Source of the DNA: Sipunculus nudus | Lineage: Eukaryota > Annelida > Sipuncula > Golfingiida > Sipunculidae | Assembly: GCA_026874595.1 (NCBI GenBank) | Contig: CM049313.1 | Coordinates: 57,803,159-57,867,158, forward strand | DNA length: 64,000 bases | Direction: 5' to 3' | Shown here: piece after piece, positions 36,549-46,157 of the stretch | How the letters are laid out: each line of letters opens with the position of its first letter | How positions within the stretch are numbered: the first letter of the stretch is position 1 | Made by a program: the position numbers and the translations under genes | Notes under the pieces: model-generated | What the model saw: the letters and a program-made list of their open reading frames with translations, nothing else | Told to the model about the DNA's origin: nothing | The model's database searches: none

Positions 36549-37500
36549 GTGGGGGGCTCCATGTGCGCAGCCCACTGATTGACCTACCCATGTGCAGCCC
36601 ATGTGCAGCCCACTTATCTATATCCGTGGCTCAGTGGGCCGCTCAGAAGGCACCCACTGAGCTGCCCACTGGTAGACCTGCCTATATATGGCAAAGCTGC
36701 CAGTGGGTACGCTCTTTACACAGCGCTTTAACTATAGGTCTACTTCCTATATGGTAAGCGCTGTTTGTTATGACCTCGTATCCTGAATTGCTACACCAGA
36801 GGGGAGCACTGTATTTTTATCCAATCAGATGAGACCTCGTGCTGGAAAACATGGACAAGCGAAGAATACACAGAGCCAATCATGTTAATTTCGTTTTGAG
36901 TGACAGCTAATCGCCCGGGTAACCGTATATAAACAGGCCACAGGCTCAGAGAGAATTGCCGCAGACGTGATTTACTTAGGGCCTTGGGCACATAGGATGC
37001 CCCGTTGGTGAGCTGTAATTCAAACGAAAACGTAACAAAAAAGGGTGTGTGCACACCTCGCTGGCTGGTTTCAGTTCTGCAGACTCCAGACACATGGCAA
37101 CGCTAACACAGTCTTACGGTCAGAATCAAATTGGTCGATGATGCGAGAATGCAGAGGGAGCAATTAAAATTCGAACGTAAACTTGTCTTCAAAAGGCGCT
37201 TGAAGCGGAGCTATGGGCGGAGCCAGGATGCCTGTCGGTGTTTGTTTCTTAGCATCTGGTTGGCTGCTTGTCACATCATACGCACGTTTTGTTCAGCGGA
37301 CAACGAACCGCCACCTGGTGTCTAAATATATCATAAACGGTCAAAGCTGGCAGTGTGAAAATCAGTTGCTTCTTTAGAAGCTTAAGATTTCCGCTGCCTC
37401 GGGAGCGTACCAGTCGGCAGCTCCCTCATTTGCATGGCAAATTTCCCATGTGCAGCCCACTGAGCTACCCATGTGCAGCACATGGGTAGTCTGCCACGTA
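36549..37500. repeat. CCCATGTGCAGCCCACTG repeat split by a TIR element
   Basis: Left part (36549-36707) and right part (37418-37500) are both made of CCCATGTGCAGCCCACTGAG-like units, related to the minisatellite at 29676. The 36708-37409 element sits between them with a near-perfect 8-bp target duplication. Confidence 0.6.
36708..37409 (+). mobile_element. 702-bp non-autonomous DNA transposon, TIR TACGCTC
   Basis: It begins TACGCTC and ends GAGCGTA, flanked by CCAGTGGG and CCAGTCGG (7 of 8 identical). A second copy in reverse lies at 56108-56804. Just inside the left end a roughly 19-bp-arm hairpin (ACAGCGCTTTAACTATAGG against CCTATATGGTAAGCGCTGT) is conserved in both copies. The interior is G+C-richer and includes CCAATC-type boxes and, in this copy only, TATATAAAC at about 36927. 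No convincing protein frame. Superfamily is uncertain: 8-9-bp duplications fit hAT, Merlin or Mutator types. Confidence 0.68.
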
Positions 37501-39080
37501 TGGACTCCATTTATCTGTGATATGGAGTCTGACCGTCTAGCGGTGAGAGTTCACCCTGCCGTACATGGAGGGACCTGTAACATGAATTATCACTGCTTGT
37601 GCGATAGAGAAACAATCTTGTATTTATATATAGAAATAAACTTTTTACATATCAAATTAAATCGATATATCACCTTTATGTGCGCCTGTAAATGTTTTTT
37701 TATCATTTGAACTGCCGGGGTTCAGTTGTTGCATGCCAACTGGACACCGCTGGAAAAGGAATCCCATGCAAATTAAGTGGGCAATCTATGCAAAAGATGA
37801 ATTCAGGGGGGCTTTTCCCAGGAATGCCAGTGCCGTGCACTAGGATAGACCATATTTTCATAAGCATCCTTCCCATCATACATCGTATGTTGTCAATGAT
37901 GCTAATTTCCAATTGGTTGTTCCAACCGTAAAGCGCCATCTGCCAGACGGAGACGAAGCAATATCTGACTTCATCCAGAGTAAATGCCCATACTTTATTA
38001 ATGCTGATCATCCAGCAAAATTTTGGTCCCAACGGAGTCTAAACATCAGTAACAATTATAATATGTGGGGTTTGTTTGGTGTCCTCACGCTTCACAAGGC
38101 ATATACGTGTCTGAGGGTCTGTACGGATCCGTACAAACTTAGATAGTATAGACTCTCCCCGCCAGAGGCTGCAGCGCTTGTATTGTTTACTATATATGTC
38201 AGCGCTGCAAGACTGCAGCAACACATGAGCAGCTCCAGTGGGTGACTCCATATATATTTTTGTATGGGGGGCTAAAACATTTTACAGTCTCATGCTCAGT
38301 AAAAATAGTGAGTGCCCTTACTTGTTAACAAGATGTGTGGAAAACATATGCAAAACGCATGGATATAATTATAATAATGTTATTTTAAATCGTAAATATA
38401 TTCTGTCTGTGAAAAGAGTATGCAAGGGTAACACTGGTCTGGCTGATAGTATTGGAAGTGTTTTTAACCTTGCCCTTGGTTTTAGTCAGAACATGGCATT
38501 TCTAAAAATGCTCTTTAATAAAGGCTTTTTCATATATTTTCATGATTACAGTATTCATATCTTGGTACGACTTTACAATCAGTACCTACCGGTCAGGGCT
38601 CGGCCCCGAGTGTAGAAATGAGTAAAGAAGTAATAGTTATACAACCAAATAGCCCTATATTGCCTATTATAGGTTTAGATATACATAATAGGATTCATTT
38701 AACAAATATATTTCCTCTGGAGTACATATTAAATACCGCTAGTAGCATGTTGTTGATATCCAAATCCAGACGGGCAGCCATGATTTATTTTAAACAGATA
38801 ATTACGGTATGGTAAACAATCTCCGTTCAGACTACCGTAAAGTATACCGGTCTGACCATGGGGGGGGTTTGGGGGGTCTCCCCCCACATTAAAAGCAGTT
38901 AATAATGTTTCTTTTTTGTTGTAGGAAATCTAAGGGGGGTATGGGGGGTTTCCCCCCATCTTTTAAGTAGTTAATAATATTTCTCAATAAATATTTTCAT
39001 GATATTTACAACCATCGTTAGGTGGCGCTATTTATTACTCCACACCCAGATTTAAAAGCCCTCTTTTTCCTGTGACCTTC
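37501..39080. other. Unique DNA with a small duplicated GGGGG/CCCCC unit
   Basis: Besides the open frame at 38238-38615, the stretch 38859-38980 contains a tandem pair (about 75-80 bp) with GGGGGGTxTCCCCCCA hairpins and AGTTAATAATRTTTCT. Nothing else recognised. Confidence 0.35.
38238..38615 (+). other. 125-codon open frame, no recognised domain
   Basis: An uninterrupted frame of 125 codons outside simple repeats, with a hydrophobic, aromatic-rich composition (for example FFIYFHDYSIHILV near its end). No convincing splice sites, domain or repeat homology were noticed, and codon use is A+T-rich like the surroundings. It lies about 0.8 kb right of the 36708-37409 TIR element. It could be chance or a remnant of a larger element. 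Confidence 0.12.
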
Positions 39081-39090
39081 ACATTGTCTT

Positions 39091-39160
39091 GCATGGTGTA
39101 ATGGCATTAGTGTTCGAGTACTGAGCCGTGCTGCACAGGATCGATTCCAGCGAGGACCAA
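39091..39160 (+). other. tRNA-like sequence (Pol III A and B boxes)
   Basis: TGGTGTAATGG at 39094 fits the A box and GGATCGATTCC at 39138 fits the B box, with about 44 bp between their starts, as in a tRNA. The T stem and acceptor stem do not pair properly, so this is not a functional tRNA; it is a tRNA pseudogene or the head of a SINE. No poly(A) or second module was recognised downstream. Confidence 0.4.
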
Positions 39161-40110
39161 CTTCTGCTCTTTCATGTGATATTCATGATTTATAATGTAT
39201 ACATGTACATACACATTTCTGAATAATAATAAAATGTCTTTCATCAAGAGATAATGCCGCGGTAGGAAATAGAAGAGAAGACAATAGTGGTAGCAATATT
39301 TTATTCAGCTGTCCCAAATGTAGGTACTGATTGTAAATTCGCTCCCATATCTTGAACTTGTGATACATGTATTGTTTTAGTATGAATATTCTCTCCTAAT
39401 ATTGGTTAAGCAATGGAACTCCCACATGAGACTACCCCTCTCCCTTTAGGGAAGGTCTGAGACGTACATGGGAGACCTCTGGTGGAGAATTGTGAGACTA
39501 AGATTGAAATTCGTTGACTGCACGACTTTTGGATGACTGAAATGGTGCTGTTGCAGCTACAGATGCAATAATTTGTGCGACTTTTCGAATTAATTAGGGC
39601 TCATATATTTATTATATTTGAGTCACGATTGTGTCCACATAGTGACAATTTCAGCTTACCTTAACAACTGTCGAGTGTCGCGTCAACCAATGTCAACCAG
39701 CTGTGTCAACATGAAACAGTTTGCTGTCAAGTGGCTGCATGATACCTTACGACATTATATTTTGCGAAAAAAATAGAATATTTAGTATTCACCAAGGATA
39801 GTCTATATCATTTGATGAATTTCAATATGAATATAACCTAAATGGTAATTAAGTTGGATAAAATATGGAAAACAAACTAACAAAATTGTATTGGTGTTTA
39901 CGACTGCCGAAAAGGGGCGTTACCATAAACACAAGAATGAATGGGAATTTAGTCTCTTACACAGACACACGGTGGCGCCCCCCCCCCCCCCCGATAGAGT
40001 CTGTGGAAGAGGCTAATAGGAATTTCGCTGATCAGCGCGCTGATTAATGGTCTCCAGTATAAAACGCTGATATGCGCGCTGATCAGCGCATATGTTAAGT
40101 ACTAAAGCCT
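39161..40110. other. No gene; palindromic GCTGATCAGC block at the right
   Basis: A C run at 39979-39992. At 40027-40089 GCTGATCAGCGCGCTGAT and, after CAGTATAAAACGC, TGCGCGCTGATCAGCGC form overlapping palindromes; the same TATAAAA-plus-palindrome block lies inverted at 51331-51374. Confidence 0.4.
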
Positions 40111-41217
40111 GTATCTCACTGGGCTGCGACGGCTTTGCGACAAATTGCTTAAAAGAGTCGTAAAACATTCGCGGCGGTTCTCATTTTCCTCGCGTGATTC
40201 GCAAAGTGTCGCTAACATGTAGACTGGTACCCCGCTCTATTATGGCACCGCTGCCATTTTCAGTACTCCCGACAGACTGGTTCCAACTCAAGTATGTACA
40301 ATATGATAAAAATAAGCATTTCATTTGCTCAGAGAAGTTGCCAAAAGTTGGCTGTACATTTCGTGTGACATTTATGATTAGATTAATAGATATTGATTAT
40401 AAACCAATGCCACGTACAGTGGACTATCAGATATTCAGTATATCGTATCATATATACATCCATCAGAAATTTTTTGTGCAACAACTCATTTTTCAATATT
40501 TGGAAACTATAAATAACTAAAGAAAGTAATTTTATCAGAAATCTTCACGGATAACGGGTCAGGATCGCGTGAACGTCCATGCAAATCGGTATGAGCGTGC
40601 AGACTGGAGTTGGAACCAGTCTACAGGTAAGTCAGGAATTGCAACTGGGAGTACTTAAGATGGCGTTGTACGCCTGTCTCTATGCTTGGCCGAGGGCCAT
40701 AATAGAGCAGGGTACCAGTCTAGCTAACATGTTGCACAAATTTTGAAAAATGTTAAAAAAATTCGCAAAACAAAATTTCTCGCAAAATAGTCGCAGAGGC
40801 GTCGCTTGTGTCTCAGACCCGTCTCAAACATGTCTCGAACTATTGTCAAGTCAGTTTCTGCGAGTCAGGAATTGCGAGAAATGCGAGACAACTTTGAGAG
40901 GGGTTTGCGACCTAGCTATGCAACTACATTGCGAATATTTGAAGATAAAAATGAGAATCTGACATTCTGGTCGCGAATGGTCGTGCGAATGTTTCACAAA
41001 TGTCATGCGAATGTCTTGTGAACATCGCACGACATTCGCACGACGGGTACACGAGCTCCAGTCGAATTTTGGGCCAAACACTCGTACGATGTTCGCAAAC
41101 ATGTCGTAAATACGATTCAGTGTGATTGCAAGTGAAAATTGTCGCTATCATTCGCGTATTTTCTCGCAATTGTCGTGTCTTCAACTAGTCGCAAGCTGTC
41201 GCAGTCCAGTGAGATAC
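40111..41217. mobile_element. TCGC-rich foldback element, interrupted
   Basis: The left end GTATCTCACTGGGCTGCGAC and the right end (reverse complement GTATCTCACTGGACTGCGAC) are inverted repeats continuing into TTGCGAC. Between them GTCGC, TCGCA and TTCGC motifs occur dozens of times on both strands, unlike any other part of the window. Without the nested 40220-40722 element and one copy of its target duplication it is about 595 bp. No protein frame. A clear target duplication was not found, so the superfamily is open (CACTG ends suggest a CACTA or Chapaev-type transposon). Confidence 0.55.
40220..40722. mobile_element. 503-bp TIR element with perfect 9-bp target duplication
   Basis: Ends TAGACTGGTACCCCGCTCTA and (reverse complement of the right end) TAGACTGGTACCCTGCTCTA continue as inverted repeats through TTATGGC. 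GCTAACATG flanks both sides (40211-40219 and 40723-40731). A second, inner inverted repeat (CAGACTGGTTCCAACTC near 40273 against GAGTTGGAACCAGTCT near 40606) makes it a double foldback. A 9-bp duplication is usual for Mutator-like elements. No transposase frame; the 108-codon frame inside has no known motif. Confidence 0.75.
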
Positions 41218-41569
41218 TACCTTTACACTTGCGTATTCTGTAGTATTTCACGCGTACTGTTAATGCAGTTTTACCTATGTTCTTGAAATAAGATTAAAAG
41301 GAAAATCTTCATAAAAATGCCCACCGATCTGTGTGAAAAAAAAATGCACTTTGTACAAGGTGGCGGGATCAAGAGGGGAAGCCCCCCCCCCCCCCCCCCC
41401 CCCGGCCTCCAACCTCCAACCCCCACAATTATCATTTTAATCAAAGAAATATATTTCTACGAGTTGTATTCTTATATCATTTACATTGTTTTCATTTATG
41501 ATGGCCATATGCCGATAGGCAAACCAATTCTATTAATAACCAAAGCTGAAAAAGAAAAGGAGGGCTAAT
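41218..41569. other. Spacer with a 23-base C run
   Basis: The C run at about 41381-41403 makes an artificial proline-rich open frame. Nothing else recognised. Confidence 0.4.
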
Positions 41570-42010
41570 CCCAGACAGCAGCCCCAAACGGGCCCCATAT
41601 GTGGTTGTCATGGGCTAGCCCAGTCGGCTAGACATGGCAAGCCACATGGGATCCCATGAAAATTGCACCCATTGCCCTAATGGGATCCCACGTGGGTAAC
41701 ACATGGGCTGACACATGGGCATGACGTGGGCCCCACATGGGCTCCTCTGGTACTGACAATGCTTTTCTTCTTACACATGGGCCCCACAAGGGGCCCTCTT
41801 GGACTAAGGAAATACTTTCATTCTCACACGTGGGTCTTACATGGGACCCATCAGTAATCACCCCTCTCACACAAGGGCTCCATATAGGCCCCTTCTCTAC
41901 TGACTCTCTGTCACACATGGGCTCCACATGGGCCCCTTCTGTTCTGACCACCTCTCACACATGGGCTACTAATGGGCCCCTACTGTACTGATTTCCTCTC
42001 ACATATAGGT
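41570..42010. repeat. CACATGGGCCCCACATGGG array (left member of an inverted pair)
   Basis: About eight loose units of 45-65 bp with CTCACACATGGGCTCCACAT and GGCCCCTTCTGTxCTGA. It starts with CCCAGACAGCA at 41570. Similar but more irregular sequence in inverted orientation occupies 47955-48519 and ends TGCTGTTAGGG, giving imperfect 11-bp terminal inverted repeats (9 of 11). Confidence 0.6.
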
Positions 42011-43800
42011 TTCACGTGTCCTTGTTGTACCCACTCTCTTCTTTGAGCCTCTTTATCATCATGATTTTCATGGTATGGCTAACACAATGATGATGGTTCC
42101 TTGTTTCTGATTCTTAAGTTGACCTCATATTAAAATGAAATCATAACAACAACAAACCAATATATTAGAGATGATTATGTTTATTAATCATACTCTCAAA
42201 TTTTTACTTTGTTTTTCTGTCCCTTGAGTTCATCAGTCACATTTGTAATAGATTGTTAATGTTGCTCTGCGTTATCCATCATGTTTGGTCATTCATACGG
42301 CCTGCACCTGAAATAACAAGATAGAAGTATCTGATTGTATTATCAAAGTTTAAAACTTTGTTTTAAATTCCAGTAAATTACAGTCAATCAATAAAATATT
42401 CAAGCAACCGTTACATAATTAGACAAATTTATACACACCAGCCACATAAGCCCTTGGTATTCAGAGAAATCAAGCTATTAAGAGATTATTTAATCATAAA
42501 CGTATGTATATTTGAAATAATAAAATATTACAATTGCATGAATAATAATATAAGGACTATATATTCTCTGTGTGGTGGCATGGTCCATGTACTTCACATT
42601 GTTCACAATTTACGACCTCTTCATAACCTTTTTTTTTATTAAAAAGTGACAGAGTTCACATTGTATTTTGAAACAATGTATTTCGTGTTTCTGCTGGTGC
42701 TGGACCAGTTTACATATGGGTGAAAAATTAAGTTAAATTTGAAAAAATATGACAAACAGAAACAGGTTTTTATCCATATGCACGAGGGCGAAAATCCTAC
42801 TGGATCAAATGATATTAAAGAAGATATGTCTGAAATAATGTGTACAATAGAAAATCACCGAATGTAGTCTGTTAGCCATATTTGATTTTGAGCGAGTCTG
42901 TAATTCAATAGGTCTGGAGTCCTCATAGGCACCAATGATCCCTGTGAAATTGGGAAAGCTGTAGTAGGTTGTTGTTAAGTTATCGCGTGCAAAAGAAAAT
43001 CAGCGATCAGGCTGTGGCAGATTTATTGGAATTCCAACAGCTCTGTAATTCAATAGGTCTGGAGCCCTCATATGTGTCAACTATTCCTGTAAATTTGGGA
43101 AAGCTTAAAAATGTTGTTGTGTTATCACGCCCGAAAGAAAATCAGCGATCGGCTGTGGCGGCCATATTGAAATTCGTATTAGGATCAAAGTTTTTAAGTG
43201 TGGACTATGTAGTGGTAAATAGTGGTATAATTAGGGGATAGATAATGAATAATTGTTGTTTTGTGAAAAGAAGGGGCCTTTCATATAATGACAACCAATG
43301 TGAACTGACCGACTAAGTACTCATTGCATTACATTAGAAGTACTTGAAATTTAGTTCTCATAGGTACTCCTACATAACAGCTATGTTTTAGTGCAATAAT
43401 CATTGTTACAGCAGCAAAAAAATCAAACAAACTGATTTTCAGCCAACTGTGTGTTGTCATCCAGCAGTAACATACATACCATGCAAATAGAAATCAGGCA
43501 TTTCGTGTAATGACTGAGCCATAAAACCAGTCATTACACAGAATGCCTGAAAATTTTAGTAATTTCTTGAATGCCTGAGTGAATCAGTCAATACATGTAA
43601 TCTATAGTTAAGCAGATGAATATAGCTAGCTTTAAATATTTATCACTTATCATGTCTTTTTGTAAAGATTTGTCATAGCGTATGAACTCTGTGTTGGGGA
43701 GTTTTGGGCCCTCATGCAATTCTACAGCTAAAATTCTTACCTCTGACGACTACCAGGGGTTATAAGGTAGAGACTGCCACTTTTTTGGTCAGTGTCACAA
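42011..43800. other. Non-coding, with a 145-bp tandem duplication at 42895-43185
   Basis: CTGTAATTCAATAGGTCTGG recurs at 42898 and 43043, and AAAGAAAATCAGCGATC likewise. The duplication creates a 90-codon open frame (42969-43241) that I do not believe is a gene. Nothing else found. Confidence 0.45.
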
Positions 43801-43906
43801 ATGGCTTCAGGTTCGCCGTATATGGTGTTGTTGGGGACCGATTGTTGCGGTGTTGAAAGAAATATTCCTCCCAAAATTGTCTTTCTACTTGGTTCACTCC
43901 TTATAA
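43801..43906 (+). CDS. Possible first coding exon of an unrecognised protein
   Basis: An ATG with A at -3 and G at +4 opens 35 codons plus one base and is followed by a good donor (A/GTAAGC at 43907). The peptide starts MASGSPYMVLLGTDCC and ends with a short hydrophobic stretch (KIVFLLGSLLI), which could begin a membrane segment completed by the next exon. The 100 bp upstream are relatively G+C-rich and not an obvious repeat, as expected of a 5' UTR. It points toward the minus-strand exon at 45348-45562, so if both are real they are convergent or one lies in the other's intron. It is short and has no identified partner exon, so chance is a serious alternative. Confidence 0.33.
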
Positions 43907-44613
43907 GTAAGCTTTAGCTCTGAAATAAAATAAAATTACAGGGTCACATGGTTAATTGTCACAAAAAAATTTGAAAAAAAGGAACAGGTGTTATCAAATA
44001 TCCTATATGGACCCGGAATTAAATGTAGACACTGTATTATAATTTTTGAAAGAAAAAGAGTGTTAGTTTGACATTCACTGAAAACACCATTGCTAAACAA
44101 TTTAATGAAAGCGACTGATGTTTATATATATTTGTTTTTCTAATTCATTTGTAAGCTAGCAACTAAGATAAATTTACATGAAATACAGTCATTAATATAG
44201 TGATAAATGTCCATTATAATATATGTTTGTTTGCAATAGAAATCATAACTGTTGCATGCATGATATATATGTCAACTTAAACTTAACTTTCACTTTATAT
44301 CCTTTTTAACTGTAAAAAATTGTAATATTTGTAAATTAATCTCTTATAACTTCTTCTATAATCAAATGGTTAATATACATTTATTGTAAAAATTTAATAT
44401 TAAGACATGCACCAGCATCACTGGAAATGATCACTTCCACATATTTATTATTTATGTCATATATATATATATATATATATTATATAGAGCGAAAGTAAAG
44501 ATAAACAGTGACGCCATTTAGATAGACTAACTAGTTTATTAACAAACAGTCTATCTAAAAGGCGTCACTGTTTATCTTTCGCTTCAACTACAGACTAACA
44601 CGGCTATACCACT

Positions 44614-44660
<47 letters not shown>

Positions 44661-45347
44661 GTCTCAGTTAAGTATAAGGGTTCTTTAATTAAAGTAATAT
44701 GTTTCTAGTGTATGCTAATTCAAATCCAGGTTCGTCCCAGTATATGTTAATTAAAACTAGGTTATAATACATAATATATAATACAATTTATTTCATAATA
44801 AACTCAGAAATGGAACCAAGGTTTTTAGACATTATTATATACATATTTCATTTCCAATGTATAAATATTATTCTCTGAATATCAGGAAGGGGAGATGATA
44901 CATTGACCATCTCCCCTTGCTCAAAAAGGGGGTGTATACCCTCACCCAGCCACCCCTCCTGTATTGACGCCCCTGGTCTTGTTTTGCTAGGGTCAGGACT
45001 GTACATTGCCCAAACTTATACATTAATCAACCCTAAATTGTTTCATTGATATATGTTATTCCATATTCGTTTGCCATGTTGGTTATCAAAATTGTCATAT
45101 GTTGGTTCGTTATTACCTGACATAAACTGTTGCCCTGAACAGAACATGAGTGTGTAAATAATACAGCTAGAAGCAGCCAGCTGTTCCTTGTTTACATAGC
45201 ATCTTGTATGGCTGGGTCAGAACTTAACATTCCATGTGTTTTATGAAGAAAAATAAATATTTTCAAGTGGGATACTCTGAATAATGAACAGTTTTATACT
45301 TATATCTTAACTGTACATATGAACATATAATTCATGTACTGACTTAC
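43907..45347. other. A+T-rich DNA around a (TA)n-flanked hairpin
   Basis: Apart from 44458-44657 (listed separately) no repeat or gene recognised; a short G-rich patch lies at about 44888-44972. Confidence 0.3.
44458..44657. repeat. (TA)n-flanked inverted dimer of a Penelope-like tail
   Basis: Between two (TA)n runs (44458-44486 and 44617-44657) lie arms at 44488-44528 and 44548-44583 that pair over about 36 bases, sharing GGCGTCACTGTTTATC. After the right arm comes CTACAGACTAACACGGCTA. This last phrase and the CTATCTAAAAGGCGTCACT block are, from memory, like tails I associate with Penelope-like retroelements. The right arm also matches the single copy at 50249-50350. Confidence 0.5.
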
Positions 45348-45562
45348 CATATACTGATGGTTCGGCAAAATCGAGCTCTGTCAGAATGAACTGGATCATC
45401 TTCACTCACAAAAATTTTGTCAAAATCTGCTTGAACTTCCCTGTGAGGATAAATGCCCCACTGACCCCCACATAACCTTTCTTTGTTGTTCTGCTGGCTG
45501 GCGATCTGGTCTGTAACAGCATCTGGTATTACATAATACCCAGATGCTGCAGCCTCCACTGG
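45348..45562 (-). CDS. Internal exon of an unrecognised protein
   Basis: The minus strand has a TACTGTCCAG acceptor at 45563-45572, 71 open codons plus two bases, and a consensus donor (ATG/GTAAGT) at 45347. Composition is distinctly less A+T-rich than the flanks, and the peptide is mixed, soluble and protein-like: it begins PVEAAASGYYVIPD, has a Gln/Asn-rich turn, a WGIYPHREV stretch, an acidic patch (SEDDPVHSD) and ends RFCRTIS. The frame stays open for several codons above the acceptor before a TGA. It cannot be spliced directly to 3489-3655, because the junction would make a stop codon, so either other exons intervene or this is a different gene. It lies within the region bounded by inverted CCCATGTGGG-rich arrays (41570-48519). 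I do not recognise the family. Confidence 0.5.
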
Positions 45563-45642
45563 CTGGACAGTATATGTTGTAGGTCAGATCCAAATGCAGT
45601 CCAGTTTAATTAGAACTGGCCTAATAGTACAGATCAGGAATG

Positions 45643-45644
<2 letters not shown>

Positions 45645-45684
<40 letters not shown>

Positions 45685-45882
45685 AGGGGATAATTATATA
45701 TATATATATAAATATGGGATAAATAAATGTATATATATATATGCAAGTAAAAGGGATATATATGGGATAAATATATATATATATATATATATAAATGGGA
45801 TAAATATATATATAAATGAAAATATGGGATAATATATTTATATATAAATATGGGATTAATATGTATATAAATATTATATATA

Positions 45883-45913
<31 letters not shown>
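45645..45913. repeat. (TA)n with interspersed ATGGGATAAAT units
   Basis: A TA microsatellite broken by ATGGGATAAATA-type words. It reads on the minus strand as a long Tyr/Ile run, an artefactual open frame. Confidence 0.85.
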
Positions 45914-45918
<5 letters not shown>

Positions 45919-46081
45919 GAATTATGCTTAAACCAATGGTTAATGACTGAAAGAAAAAAAGCTGATTATTGATAATCGGTTGAATATTTTTAAATTTATG
46001 TATCTTCTTTATAAAGGTGGAATCGGCTGTATAGGATTTTACTTTAATATTGACCAAGTAAATGCTCGCTGAATGGTCATG

Positions 46082-46084
<3 letters not shown>

Positions 46085-46151
<67 letters not shown>
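46085..46151. repeat. (TA)n microsatellite
   Basis: About 33 uninterrupted AT repeats. Confidence 0.95.

Positions 46152-46157
<6 letters not shown>

Noticed and set aside
36920-36940. TATA box with CCAAT-type boxes as a host promoter
   Set aside because: It lies inside a transposable element; the second copy (56108-56804) has lost the TATA word, and no transcript start is visible.
41628-41991. Open frames on both strands through the CACATGGGCCCC array
   Set aside because: Low-complexity repeat translation on both strands, no splice signals.
42969-43241. 90-codon plus-strand frame that looks protein-like
   Set aside because: It spans a 145-bp tandem DNA duplication of a non-coding repeat; the second unit is the same sequence in another frame.
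45584-46057. 157-codon minus-strand open frame rich in Ile and Tyr
   Set aside because: It is a translation of the TA microsatellite and its ATGGGATAAAT interruptions.
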